A stretch of DNA of 64,000 bases from assembly GCA_016788885.1 (NCBI GenBank), contig JAEURX010000027.1, forward strand, positions 1-64,000, in the 5' to 3' direction. Under the pieces are notes generated by a model. The model had not been told where the DNA came from. It made no database searches and saw only the letters and a program-made list of their open reading frames with translations. A program made the translations under genes and the position numbers. This DNA comes from Nitrospira sp. (GTDB lineage Bacteria > Nitrospirota > Nitrospiria > Nitrospirales > Nitrospiraceae). Below are positions 22,315 to 31,298 of the stretch, one piece after another (within the stretch, counting starts at the first letter, position 1; every line of letters begins with the position of its first letter).

Positions 22315-22722
22315 TCAACGCACCACCGGCATACAGACAAGTGTGTACACAGTGCCTGGTTCGCCAACTTGGTGTTCCTTGCTGGTCTGAACCCATTGTT
22401 CGCGGACCTGAGCCTGCCTCAGCACCACATCGCTCCCAAAGCCTGCTGTTTCATCCAGCCTGGTCTCGACGCTTCGACCGTCCCCCTCACTCCTGAGCAC
22501 CAAGTCTGTCTTGATCCGGACTTCGACGGCTCGCGACAACTCGGCCATGGCCGACGCCTGACTTCTGGCGCGAGCATCCTCCTGGTAGTACGTAGGCCCG
22601 CTGATGCCGATCGCACAGATCTCTTGACTGGAGACGGGAACAGCACTCAGCCACATCGGCACCTTCTGTTCAGCTGCGCATCCCGCCAGCCACAGGAGGA
22701 ACGTCACCACCATAACCCGCAT
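22315..22722 (-). CDS. Small LPP20-like lipoprotein, first gene of the cluster
   Basis: A 135-residue lipoprotein: MRVMVVTFLLWLAGC gives a very short signal peptide with lipobox LAGC. The mature part is an LPP20-like domain: EICAIGISGPTYYQEDARAR, SQASAMAELSRAVEVRIKTD, then WVQTSKEH and TVYTLVCMPVV strands. GGAAGGACGGCT precedes ATG 22722; longer frames upstream have no ribosome site. It is the 5' gene of the same-strand run that ends with the CHASE2 regulator. No sigma-54 element was found upstream. Confidence 0.8.
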   Translation of the reverse strand: MRVMVVTFLLWLAGCAAEQKVPMWLSAVPVSSQEICAIGISGPTYYQEDARARSQASAMAELSRAVEVRIKTDLVLRSEGDGRSVETRLDETAGFGSDVVLRQAQVREQWVQTSKEHQVGEPGTVYTLVCMPVVR

Positions 22723-23529
22723 AGCCGTCCTTCCAGGCAGACCAGATTGGCCTCCCGTCGCTGGCATAACGTCGGATGTCCTGCTTCGAATTCGGTCTAC
22801 TGTCGAAAATCTGCGGAAACGCCCGAACAGGTCACTCGATACACGAGCAGAACAACCAGCAAGGTCCATTCCCTAGTGACCGGCGCGTGGAAATTGAGTG
22901 TATTACGCATATATATGGTCCATCGCCCAGCGTCTCGTGTGGACGCTGGCAGTTCACGCCCCGCAGCGTGCGGGGAACATCCCCGCATGACTCTTGGAAA
23001 CGACGCAAACAGCCTCGGCGGGAGTGATTGCCGAAGACGCCTGCTCGGTAGCGGACGAACGGCTGAATCACATAGGCGTGTGGTGCAATCGGCGATGAGA
23101 AAGGGGAAGAATAGGCAGTCCATCGATCAATCAATTACAATTTTAGACCTACGTAGTCTCCGAAAGTCGGGCGGGATAATACGCCGGGAACCCTGAGAAC
23201 TCAAGGCCTTGGAGCCAGCCACCACATATTTCTTCGACAATTATTTTCGTGCGTTGTCAGATTTCAGGTAAGGCGGGAGGATGCGGGAGAGGGTGATAAG
23301 AAATACAACCATTACGCAACATACTGATAAGCCGTGAGTGATCGATCAGAGGCTGACTTGAGATTCCTCCTTACATGGAACCCTGCATTGATCCAAGAAT
23401 CGTCTCTGGGGTGGAGTGCACTGCTGCATCCACAGCACGTTCGCACAACCATTGAGACGCGAAAATGCAACCAATCTTTCGCGGTTACCAAAGTCCCTCG
23501 AGGACCCGGTCTCATGAAAAACGTACATA
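22723..23529. other. Long intergenic region without a recognised gene
   Basis: About 800 bp between the lipoprotein cluster and the nrdJ terminator. Open frames here lack ribosome sites and protein-like sequence. A small G/C hairpin (CCCCGC-N5-GCGGGG) lies at 22959-22975, with a further CCCCGC at 22981. Around 23100-23330 the DNA is noticeably richer in A and T and could hold promoters for the minus-strand cluster, but no convincing -35/-10 pair was identified. Confidence 0.5.
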
Positions 23530-23578
23530 AAAAAGCCGTTCCGGCCTTCGTTTCGTCAGAAGGCCGGAACGGCTTTTT
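23530..23578. terminator. Perfect bidirectional intrinsic terminator
   Basis: A perfect 19-bp stem: AAAAAGCCGTTCCGGCCTT at 23530-23548 pairs with 23560-23578 around an 11-base loop. It has an A-run on one side and a T-run on the other, so it works on either strand. It lies 68 bp downstream of the nrdJ stop. Confidence 0.93.
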
Positions 23579-23645
23579 CGGATACGGCGGTGACTCTTTC
23601 TACAACCTGACTGTCACCATGCCACCGGATACATTTTTCTCCACA

Positions 23646-26600
23646 CTACGAACACCCGCTGGTCTCGCCGCAGGTCATGCACTTGAGGCATGTCCCGTTG
23701 CGCACGAGCGTGAACTGTTTGCAATTCTGGCACGGGTCGCCCTCGTAGCCCTTCTCCCTCGCTTCCTGTCTCACGGAGGTCACGGTCAATGTCTCCCGCT
23801 TCAATTCCAATTTGTGGGCGACACTGCCATTGCCGGCTCTCTGAGTGTGACCATTGCCGCCGTTCATCCCATTCCGTCGAACAGGCAAATGTTCGGTGAG
23901 GATCGAGGCTTTCTTCAGCGCCGTCATGTCGACCTCTTCCTCGTCACATTCGGGATCCTGATCATCCTTCTTCATCGAGTCCATCCGTAGGTCGTCTTCT
24001 TGAACCTGCGCGAGATCCTTCCGCTCGAGGTAGGTGATCGCCAGTTCACGGAAAATGTAGTCGATGATCGAGGTGGCCATCTTAATGCGATCGTTCAGTT
24101 TCACCGGCCCGTTCGGCTCGAATCGGGTAAAGACGAAGGCTTCGACGAATTCCTCCAACGGCACACCGTGCTGCAGGCCGAGCGAAATGGCGATAGCGAA
24201 ATTGTTCATCAAGCTGCGGAAGGCGGCGCCCTCCTTGTGCATGTCGAGGAAAATTTCGCCGAGCGTCCCGTCTTCATACTCACCGGTACGGAGATACAAC
24301 TTGTGTCCGCCGATGATGGCCTTCTGCGTATACCCGCCGCGGCGCGCCGGAAGAGACCGGCGTTTGTGGAGGTACCGGACCAATACCCGTTCGGCGACTT
24401 TTTCCGCCACCTGTGCGACACTGGGCATGGCTTCCGTAGCCTTCCCGCTGTCGGACGACGCGTTCAACGGCTGGCTCAACTTTGATCCGTCGCGATAGAG
24501 CGCCACCGCCTTCACCATGCTCTTCCAGGCAAAGAGATACGCCGCTTTGACATCCTCCAACGTGGCGTCGGAGGGCATGTTGATGGTCTTGCTGATCGCA
24601 CCGCTGATGAAGGGCTGAGCCGCCGCCATCATGCGAATGTGCGCATCGACCGCAATGTAGCGCTGCCCGATCCTGCCGCAACGATTGGCGCAATCAAAGA
24701 TAGGCAGATGTTCGAGCTTGAGGTGCGGCGCACCTTCCACCGTCATCGTGCCGCAGCAATAGTCGTTTGCCGCCGACACGTCTTCCTGCGTGAAGCCCAG
24801 GGCCTTCAGCATGTTGAAAGCCGGATCCGCCAGCTGCGCCTCAGTAAAATTCAGGTTCTGGCGGCTAAATTCCTCGCCCAACGTATACTTGTTGAACGCG
24901 AATTGAATTTCGAACGCCTGTGCCAACGACCCTTCCAGCCGTTCCAAGGCCGCATCGTCGAATCCCTTTTGCCGCAACACCTCGTGGTTAATGAAGGGCG
25001 CGCCCTTGAGGGTTTGATGCCCCGCGCAATAGGCCACGATGTCCCGGATCTGGGCCTCGGTATACCCGAGGGCCTGCAGCGCCGGCGGCAGGCTCTGGTT
25101 GATGATCTTGAAGTAGCCGCCGCCCGCCAGTTTCTTAAACTTCACGAGGGCGAAATCCGGCTCGATCCCGGTGGTATCGCAATCCATGACCAGACCGATG
25201 GTTCCCGTCGGCGCAATGACGGTCACCTGCGCATTCCGGAATCCATAGGCCGTCCCCAGTTCCAAGGCGCGATCCCAGGCGCGTCTGGCCGCCAGCAACA
25301 TGGCAGGCGGACAATGCTCCGGCTGAATCGACGTCGGCAGAATCGTGAGCCCCTCGTACTCTGCCTGCGGGGCGCTGTACGCAGCCCGCCGATGATTTCG
25401 CATCACACGCAACATCGATTCACGGTTCCGGCTGTAACAAGGGAACGGACCGATCTCCGCCGCCATTTCCGCCGAAGTCGCATAGGACTCGCCGGTCATG
25501 ATGGCCGTGATCGCGCCGCAAATCGACGTTGCCTTCGGGGAATCGTACGGAATGCTTTGCTTCATGAGGATGGTGCCGAGGTTGGCATAGCCCAATCCGA
25601 GCGTCCGATAATCGTAACTCTTCTGCGCGATCGCGCGGCTGGGAAACGACGCCATCAGCACGCTGATCTCCAGCGCCACGGTCCACAAGCGAACGGCGTG
25701 GCGGAACGAGTCCAGATCGAACTCCCCTTCCTCGTTGAAGAACTTCGCCAGGTTCAACGACGCCAGGTTGCAGGCCGTATCGTCCAGGAACATGTACTCC
25801 GAACAGGGATTGGAGGCGTTGATCCGACCGTCTTCCGGGCAGGTGTGCCACTCGTTGATCGTCGTATCGTACTGGGTCCCGGGATCCGCACAAATCCAGG
25901 CAGCCCAGGCAATTTTGTCCCACAGGTCGCGCGCCTTGAGCGTCTTACTGACCTTGCCGTCGATCCGGCGGCGCAGTTCCCACTCGCCGTCCCGCTCCAA
26001 GGCGTCGAAAAACGCGTTCGGAATGCGGACGCTGTTGTTGGAGTTCTGTCCCGACACGGTCTGGTAGGCCTTGCCGTCCCAGTTCGTGTCGTACTCGTGG
26101 AACACGAAATGGGTATAGCCCTGCTTCGCGTAGTCAAACATCCGGTGGATGTACGCTTCGGGCACCATGTCGCGCCGGGCCGCCGTCACGGCCTCGCGCA
26201 ACCCTTGGTTCTTCTTCATGTCGAGTTCGAGATGCGCCGCCCCCTGCGCATCCGTGGATTGGCAGGCCTGGAGCACGGCATTCAGCCGTTGCGCACAAAT
26301 CTTGGAACCGGTCACCATGGCGGCGACCTTTTGCTCTTCGATGACTTTCCAATCAATGAACTCTTCGATGTCGGGATGGTCGAGATCCAGGCAGACCATC
26401 TTGGCCGCGCGCCTCGTCGTCCCGCCTGACTTAATGGCCCCGGCGGCACGATCGCCGATTTTCAAGAAGGACATGAGCCCGGAAGAGCGCCCGCCGCCCG
26501 ACAGGGATTCGCCGTCGCCGCGCAGGCGCGAGAAATTGGTGCCGGTGCCGGATCCATACTTGAACAGCCGCGCCTCACGCACCCACAGGTCCATGATGCC

Positions 26601-27188
26601 GTTCTCATTGACGAGATCGTCTTCGATCGATTGAATGAAACAGGCGTGCGGCTGCGGATGTTCAAAGGCGTTTGTCGCCCGCACCACTTCCCCCAACTTA
26701 GGCTCGACATAGAAGTGGCCTTGCGCCGGTCCCGATAGCCCATAGGCATAATGCAGCCCGGTGTTGAACCACTGGGGGCTGTTGGGCGCAGCCATCTGAT
26801 GGGCCAGCATGTAGCACATTTCATCGTGGAAGGCGGTGGCGTCTTCCGGCGTCTTGAAGTAGCCGTGATTTTTCCCCCAGAAGGTCCAGCAACCGGCCAG
26901 CCGCTCGAACACCTGCCGGGCATCGCGCTCGCCGCCCAGCACGGGTTTGCCTGCGGCATCCACCACCGGCGTGCCGTCCTCATGCACTTGCGGGACCCCG
27001 GCCTTCCGGAAATATTTCTGGGCCAGAATATCGATCGCGAGTTGCGTCCAATGTTCCGGAATATCGATATGCTCCAACTTGAACACGGTCGATCCGTCTG
27101 GATTCCGGATCTCCGAGGAACGTTGTACGAACGCAAGACCCTCATAGGGGCTCTGCCCACGCTTGGTGAATCTTCGTTCAATCCTCAC
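23646..27188 (-). CDS. nrdJ: Adenosylcobalamin-dependent (class II) ribonucleotide reductase
   Basis: Reduces ribonucleotides to deoxyribonucleotides using a coenzyme-B12-generated thiyl radical, so it works with or without oxygen. Its 1180 residues are typical of the long bacterial form. Recognisable blocks include [80 protein letters not shown] (active-site cysteine region) and [13 protein letters not shown]-like [20 protein letters not shown]. The C-terminus carries a zinc-ribbon-like redox tail with CQNC, CLKC and CGETSGC. GTG 27188 follows TAAGGAGG. Paired NrdR boxes overlap the promoter and a perfect terminator follows. Confidence 0.98.
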   Translation of the reverse strand: MRIERRFTKRGQSPYEGLAFVQRSSEIRNPDGSTVFKLEHIDIPEHWTQLAIDILAQKYFRKAGVPQVHEDGTPVVDAAGKPVLGGERDARQVFERLAGCWTFWGKNHGYFKTPEDATAFHDEMCYMLAHQMAAPNSPQWFNTGLHYAYGLSGPAQGHFYVEPKLGEVVRATNAFEHPQPHACFIQSIEDDLVNENGIMDLWVREARLFKYGSGTGTNFSRLRGDGESLSGGGRSSGLMSFLKIGDRAAGAIKSGGTTRRAAKMVCLDLDHPDIEEFIDWKVIEEQKVAAMVTGSKICAQRLNAVLQACQSTDAQGAAHLELDMKKNQGLREAVTAARRDMVPEAYIHRMFDYAKQGYTHFVFHEYDTNWDGKAYQTVSGQNSNNSVRIPNAFFDALERDGEWELRRRIDGKVSKTLKARDLWDKIAWAAWICADPGTQYDTTINEWHTCPEDGRINASNPCSEYMFLDDTACNLASLNLAKFFNEEGEFDLDSFRHAVRLWTVALEISVLMASFPSRAIAQKSYDYRTLGLGYANLGTILMKQSIPYDSPKATSICGAITAIMTGESYATSAEMAAEIGPFPCYSRNRESMLRVMRNHRRAAYSAPQAEYEGLTILPTSIQPEHCPPAMLLAARRAWDRALELGTAYGFRNAQVTVIAPTGTIGLVMDCDTTGIEPDFALVKFKKLAGGGYFKIINQSLPPALQALGYTEAQIRDIVAYCAGHQTLKGAPFINHEVLRQKGFDDAALERLEGSLAQAFEIQFAFNKYTLGEEFSRQNLNFTEAQLADPAFNMLKALGFTQEDVSAANDYCCGTMTVEGAPHLKLEHLPIFDCANRCGRIGQRYIAVDAHIRMMAAAQPFISGAISKTINMPSDATLEDVKAAYLFAWKSMVKAVALYRDGSKLSQPLNASSDSGKATEAMPSVAQVAEKVAERVLVRYLHKRRSLPARRGGYTQKAIIGGHKLYLRTGEYEDGTLGEIFLDMHKEGAAFRSLMNNFAIAISLGLQHGVPLEEFVEAFVFTRFEPNGPVKLNDRIKMATSIIDYIFRELAITYLERKDLAQVQEDDLRMDSMKKDDQDPECDEEEVDMTALKKASILTEHLPVRRNGMNGGNGHTQRAGNGSVAHKLELKRETLTVTSVRQEAREKGYEGDPCQNCKQFTLVRNGTCLKCMTCGETSGCS

Positions 27189-27320
27189 TGGTTCCTCCTT
27201 AACAGATGCCTAACGTTCGGTGCAGGGGCCGGGCGGCATGTGGTGTATTGGGTGTGACTGGAAAAGAGGCTTGCCCATCAGGGTCGATCTCTTCAGCAAA
27301 CTCGCACTCAACTGCTATGC

Positions 27321-27367
27321 CTACTAGATATAGTGATCCCATTTTTTTGTCAAACAAAATGTTGTGG
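27321..27367 (-). promoter_or_regulatory. nrdJ promoter with paired NrdR boxes
   Basis: Two NrdR-type boxes: CTACTAGATATAGTGA at 27321-27336 and AAACAAAATGTTGTGG at 27352-27367. Their cores (CTAGATATAG and CAAAATGTTG) fit the known CwAtATaTwG consensus, and their centres are 31 bp apart, three helical turns. On the minus strand TTGACA (27348-27353) pairs with TATCTA (27325-27330, 17-bp spacer) or TATATC (27327-27332), so the boxes cover the -10 and the edge of the -35. NrdR is the nucleotide-sensing repressor of reductase genes. The rest of the 27189-27517 gap shows no riboswitch. Confidence 0.85.
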
Positions 27368-27517
27368 CACACCTGTGAGTAATGGGGATAAGCTGGTGAT
27401 AGCGTGGCCGCTAGAATTGATGCAGGTTTTCTTCATTTTCCGACCAGTTATCCACAGCAAGTCAGGGGCTGTGGAGGAGGGGTTTTCACCGCGAGGCGAG
27501 AAATTTCATGGCACAGG

Positions 27518-27889
27518 TTAAAAGGCGAGCCGACCGACCCTCAAGGTCGCCTCTTCCACCCCTCGTAACGGGACAAATTGACCGGCCACGCCCAGCACCA
27601 ACACCGGTTGATCCAGTACGTTGGTTTCAAAGAGACTCAGCAAACCCCAGTTGTTTCGCGTCGTGTTCGGCCGTACGACGCCTTCTACCAGTTTGGGGCC
27701 TTGCGCGCGGAAGATGGCCTTGATCAGGTCACGATCGCGGCGCGGCCCAGACTGGTCCATCTTCTCGATCTCGGCAGTCAGGCGGGCTTCGACGAATTGC
27801 ACATAGGCCTCCATCGTCGGATTGGTCGCCGCCAACCACACGGCAATCATCAAGCTCGCCACCACACCGGTCAACGTCAGGTTACTCAT
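27518..27889 (-). CDS. Small membrane-anchored protein, DUF4359-like
   Basis: A 123-residue protein with one N-terminal membrane segment (LTGVVASLMIAVWLAATNP) followed by TMEAYVQFVEARLTAEIEKM. The T-N-P-x-x-E-A-Y pattern directly after the span resembles DUF4359 proteins. The C-terminal half contains beta strands (NNWGLLSLFETNV; PVLVLGVAGQFVPL). Ribosome site is weak (ACGGGA). It is divergent from the next plus-strand gene. Function unknown. Confidence 0.7.
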   Translation of the reverse strand: MSNLTLTGVVASLMIAVWLAATNPTMEAYVQFVEARLTAEIEKMDQSGPRRDRDLIKAIFRAQGPKLVEGVVRPNTTRNNWGLLSLFETNVLDQPVLVLGVAGQFVPLRGVEEATLRVGRLAF

Positions 27890-27942
27890 TCCCGTGCGTT
27901 ATCTGGGTCCATTGCGCATGATCGGAGCAGCGTCCGGATGGT

Positions 27943-27971
27943 TTGACAAATACACCGGCTCTGTTTAGCTT
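27943..27971 (+). promoter_or_regulatory. Probable sigma-70-type promoter for the 96-residue membrane protein
   Basis: TTGACA at 27943-27948 and TAGCTT at 27966-27971 with a 17-bp spacer, 74 bp before the ATG at 28045. The -35 is perfect; the -10 is weak. Confidence 0.5.
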
Positions 27972-28044
27972 ACGCCCGATTTCCACGGAATGGAATCCCG
28001 AGGCGTGTGGTGCCGTCGGTTCGACGACAACGGAAGGAGTGCCT

Positions 28045-28335
28045 ATGTTTGTGTGGAGTAAACGCCTCGTCACGGGTCTGTTAGCTGGATTCGTCCTGCT
28101 CATCGGCCTATTTCTGATTCAGGGAGAGGCGGAATCGATCAGCGGCCTGAAGATCCATACTACCCGCTGGATGGCCGTGAACTATATCGGCCTGCTCATC
28201 TGGGTGTTCGTCTGGATGTTCGATCAAGCCCGGGTACGCGGGAAAAATGTCCTGTTGTGGCTGGTACCGTTCGCTCTGGCGCCGTTGCCGACCTTGATGC
28301 TGTTTGTGCTGTTTTTGCAGCGTAAGGTGAAATAG
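28045..28335 (+). CDS. Small three-span membrane protein, unknown function
   Basis: A 96-residue protein with three hydrophobic segments (LVTGLLAGFVLLIGLFLI; MAVNYIGLLIWVFVWMF; VLLWLVPFALAPLPTLMLFV). These are joined by short basic loops, with a basic end (FLQRKVK). GGAAGGAG lies before ATG 28045, and a TTGACA-type promoter is upstream, which supports expression. Dispersed repeat copy 3 starts 7 bp after its stop. No family recognised. Confidence 0.75.
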   Translation: MFVWSKRLVTGLLAGFVLLIGLFLIQGEAESISGLKIHTTRWMAVNYIGLLIWVFVWMFDQARVRGKNVLLWLVPFALAPLPTLMLFVLFLQRKVK

Positions 28336-28342
28336 CAGCAGC

Positions 28343-28462
28343 TGATGCTGAAACAGGCCGCCAACGACGTCCGCGCTTCATTCAGACGCTCAACGTAACC
28401 CAAGGGCACGCCTCCCCCCTTCATGTCCTGCGCCCTTGCCGGACAGCCTGGTTGAGCATCCT
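28343..28462. repeat. Dispersed repeat copy 3 (short form)
   Basis: About 120 bp from TGATGCTGAAACAGGCCGCC to CCTGGTTGAGCATCCT, with the same end pattern as the other copies. Interior CGCTCAACGTAACC corresponds to the CTCAACGTA segment of copy 5. It starts 7 bp after the stop of the small membrane protein. Confidence 0.72.
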
Positions 28463-28497
28463 GACCAAGGCTGACGGAAAACGTGTTTCGTGACCGA

Positions 28498-29763
28498 CTA
28501 ACAAGACACCTCAGCCTCACCCCTCCCCACATTCGCCTCGGCATGATCCGCCACCGGCTTGCGCAGGTACCACAACAGCCAGAGGCCCGGCAATGCGGCC
28601 AGGAAGGTGACAAAGAAAAACGGTCCCCACCCGGCCACCCCCACCAGCTTCGCCGCAGGCCAGCCGAGAAAGACACGGCCGAGCGCTTCGACCGAAGACA
28701 GCAACGCAAACTGGGTCGCCGTGTAGCGATGGTTACAGAGCGACATGACCAGCGCCACGAACGCCGCAGTGCCCATGCCGCCGGTGAGATTTTCGACTCC
28801 GACGGCCACCGCCATCACAGGGTAACTCTTCCCCACCCAGGCCAGCCATAAGAACGACAGGTTTGAGAGCGCCTGCAGGACCCCAAAGAGAAACAGCGCC
28901 CGGAAGAGTCCCATACGCGGCAACAGACCACCGCCGATGAATGCGCCAAGAATGGTCGCGCCGATCCCAAAGGCACGGACCACCCCGATATCCTCCGACG
29001 AGAATTGCATGCCGCGCAGGAGAAACGATGTCGTGAGTGCACCGGCAAAGGCATCGCCGAGTTTATAGAGCACGATCAGCGCCAATAACGCCACCGCCAT
29101 CGGACGGGAGAGGAATTCCGTCAACGGCCCCCACACCGCCTCCGCCATGGATTTCGGCGCGGCCTGCGCATCTTCCGGCTCAGGGCTCAGGAAAATGGTG
29201 AGGACTCCCAACGCCATCAGACCGGCCATGCACAAATACGCCACCGACCAGCCCATGCGGGATGCGAGGATCAGCGCCAGAGACCCGGATGCGATCATCG
29301 CGATCCGGTACCCCATCACCCACGTGGCAGCACCCAACCCCCGCTCCTCCGGTTTCAACACATCGGTCCGATAGGCGTCGTACACAATGTCTTGCGAAGC
29401 GGAAAGGAAGGCGACCCCCAACGCCAACACGGCGAAGATCTGCGCCCCGCTGGAAGGCCCGATCATCGCCATGAGCGCCAGCGCGAGAGCCAGACCGGTC
29501 TGGGTCACGACCATCCACCCGCGACGGCGCCCAAGCCACGGCGGCACGATCCGGTCCATCACCGGAGCCCAGAGGAACTTCAACGTATAGGGAAGTCCTA
29601 CGTAGGCGAAGAGGCCGATCGTGGTCAGGTCCAAACCCGCTTCGGTCAACCAGGCTTGCAACGTCGCGCCGGTCAGGGCAAGCGGCAGCCCGGAGGCAAA
29701 GCCCAGGGGCAGCATGATGCCGAGGCGAGGTGTCAGCAGTGTATAAATGGAAGAGTGGTTCAT
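28498..29763 (-). CDS. ampG: AmpG-like MFS permease
   Basis: A 421-residue major facilitator with about twelve membrane segments. The start (LTPRLGIMLPLGFASGLPLA, then LQAWLTEAGLDLTTIGLFAY and YTLKFLWAPVMDR) is typical of AmpG, which imports GlcNAc-anhydro-muropeptides for cell-wall recycling. The middle (SQDIVYDAYRTDVLKPEERG) also fits the family. Start set at ATG 29763, where AmpG-like sequence begins; ribosome site is weak and the frame is open to 29910. Some AmpG relatives carry other substrates, so function is probable and not certain. Confidence 0.88.
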   Translation of the reverse strand: MNHSSIYTLLTPRLGIMLPLGFASGLPLALTGATLQAWLTEAGLDLTTIGLFAYVGLPYTLKFLWAPVMDRIVPPWLGRRRGWMVVTQTGLALALALMAMIGPSSGAQIFAVLALGVAFLSASQDIVYDAYRTDVLKPEERGLGAATWVMGYRIAMIASGSLALILASRMGWSVAYLCMAGLMALGVLTIFLSPEPEDAQAAPKSMAEAVWGPLTEFLSRPMAVALLALIVLYKLGDAFAGALTTSFLLRGMQFSSEDIGVVRAFGIGATILGAFIGGGLLPRMGLFRALFLFGVLQALSNLSFLWLAWVGKSYPVMAVAVGVENLTGGMGTAAFVALVMSLCNHRYTATQFALLSSVEALGRVFLGWPAAKLVGVAGWGPFFFVTFLAALPGLWLLWYLRKPVADHAEANVGRGEAEVSC

Positions 29764-30000
29764 GGAATGCACGTCAATCGTATCGATGGGCAGCATACCA
29801 CTGCCGGAGGCTCTTGCGGGATCAGAATCGTGAATCGCTCTGAATCGACCCGAACGCTCGAGACCGGCACATGCGACGCCGCACAAACCGGACAACAGAA
29901 GAACGTGCACTCCTCCCTCCAGCGAAATTCCTCCGGCGTGAATCAGGGGAGGCTTTTATCGAACTGAACTGGTATAAGTAGCCAAAGGGAGAGGGATGAG

Positions 30001-30405
30001 ATGAACGTGACCAACTTAGGCCTCTCATGGAACTCCCGCTACTTCGAACTGTCGCCGACGGAAATGGCGCTGGCCGCAGTGGCGGCGCTCCTGGTGGGCG
30101 GAGCTGTCCTGTATGTCCTCCTCAAGGTGCTCCGCAGCAAACCCGTCAAGATGCTCGGTATGGCCCTGCTGCTCGCCACAGTTGCACTGATCGGTTGGCT
30201 GGCGATCGATCGGCATCAGCAAGACGAACGCACGCGCGTTGCTGAAATCTGGAGTCGCACTTTCGAAAACACTGCGATCAAAGATTTCGAATCCTGCGTG
30301 GCCAATCGCACCCCGCGCAGCCCAGGCCCTCAGTATCGCGTGGAAGTCGTGACGGAATGCGGTGATGTCGCCAAGGCGATCAAGGAGGGGCTGGAGGCCC
30401 GTTGA
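30001..30405 (+). CDS. Two-span membrane protein, unknown function
   Basis: A 134-residue protein with two membrane spans (MALAAVAALLVGGAVLYVLL; LGMALLLATVALIGWLAI) and a C-terminal soluble tail containing two cysteines (DFESCVANRTP; VVTECGDVAKAI) that could pair. The start follows GGGAGAGGGATGAG; TATAAG lies at 29973-29978 as a possible -10. It is convergent with the FNT channel gene, 47 bp apart. No family recognised. Confidence 0.72.
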   Translation: MNVTNLGLSWNSRYFELSPTEMALAAVAALLVGGAVLYVLLKVLRSKPVKMLGMALLLATVALIGWLAIDRHQQDERTRVAEIWSRTFENTAIKDFESCVANRTPRSPGPQYRVEVVTECGDVAKAIKEGLEAR

Positions 30406-30452
30406 ACTGACCCGGCTTCCGGCAAGGTCACGTCAGACACTCGATCCCCGCA

Positions 30453-31298
30453 CTATCGTGGCTCAGGATTGGTCCTAAGGTAGATGAACCAATAGACCAG
30501 CGCGACCAGGACCGTCCCCCCGATGATGTTGCCCAGGGTGACCAGCGCCAGATTGCTCAGCGCGTCCAGGATCGAGAAGGACGCCGAGCGTCCCGCAGTC
30601 AACGCAAACCCCAGCGGCAGGAAAAACATGTTCGCCACGGAATGCTCAAACCCGCAGGCCACGAACGCGCTGATAGGAAATAGGATGGCGAGCACTTTAT
30701 CCGCCACCGTCCGCGCCCCCATGCACAGCCACACGGCGAGGCACACCAATACGTTGCACAAGATCCCCCGGGCAAACGCCGCCAGCGGATCGAGCGCGAC
30801 CTTGCCGCGTGCGATGCGCACCATGGTCTCGCCGACCGCTCCGTCCCCCAACGTGTGCACCCCGGCGAGGAGCACCAACACCGCCGTTCCACCGGCGCCC
30901 AACAGATTCCCGAGATAGACCCATACCCAATTACGCACGACCTGCCGCGTCTGGACGCATCGGGCAGCCCAAGCCATCGCAATCAGATTGTTTCCCGTAA
31001 AGAGTTCCGCCCCGCCGACCACCACAAGAATCAGCCCCAAACTGAACGTCATCCCGCCGACCAGGCGCAGCACCCCGAACGGCAGCGCCGGGCTCTCGTT
31101 CCCCACCGTGATCGTGACCGTATAAAACAAAGCGCCCAGGGAAATGAACGCGCCGGCGAGCACGGCCAGCGCGACCATCGTCGGCACCGCCGTGTTCACC
31201 TTCGCCAGGCCGAGCTGACACACGCGCGCTGCGATCTCCGGCGGCGGATAAGCATCGGCAATGGACCCGGAGGCGGGAGTGACAGGCTCCGTCGTCAC
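30453..31298 (-). CDS. Formate/nitrite transporter (FNT family channel)
   Basis: A 281-residue inner-membrane pentameric channel with six spans. FNT hallmarks are present: AGAFISLGALFYT, GGAELFTGNNLIAMAW and HSVANMFFLPLG, which line the pore. FNT proteins pass formate, nitrite or related anions. Its place as the last gene of the formate dehydrogenase operon, with GTG overlapping the FdhA stop by 4 bp, argues for formate, although nitrite is possible. The gene starts with GTG at 31298. Confidence 0.93.
   Translation of the reverse strand: MTTEPVTPASGSIADAYPPPEIAARVCQLGLAKVNTAVPTMVALAVLAGAFISLGALFYTVTITVGNESPALPFGVLRLVGGMTFSLGLILVVVGGAELFTGNNLIAMAWAARCVQTRQVVRNWVWVYLGNLLGAGGTAVLVLLAGVHTLGDGAVGETMVRIARGKVALDPLAAFARGILCNVLVCLAVWLCMGARTVADKVLAILFPISAFVACGFEHSVANMFFLPLGFALTAGRSASFSILDALSNLALVTLGNIIGGTVLVALVYWFIYLRTNPEPR

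Noticed and set aside
22797-23123. 108-codon minus-strand open frame
   Set aside because: Composition looks random and there is no ribosome site; the region was left as intergenic.
22723-23300. Sigma-54 promoter for the CHASE2/lipoprotein cluster
   Set aside because: No TGGC-N-TTGC element with proper spacing was found on the minus strand here, although the cluster encodes a sigma-54 activator.
23334-23990. 218-codon plus-strand open frame
   Set aside because: Runs through the intrinsic terminator and antisense into nrdJ.
24639-26429. 596-codon open frame on the plus strand
   Set aside because: It lies wholly antisense to nrdJ, has Arg/Gln/His-rich low-quality composition and no ribosome site; a shadow of codon bias.
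27189-27320. Cobalamin riboswitch before nrdJ
   Set aside because: The leader is only about 130 nt and no B12-box-like core was found; NrdR boxes explain the regulation better.
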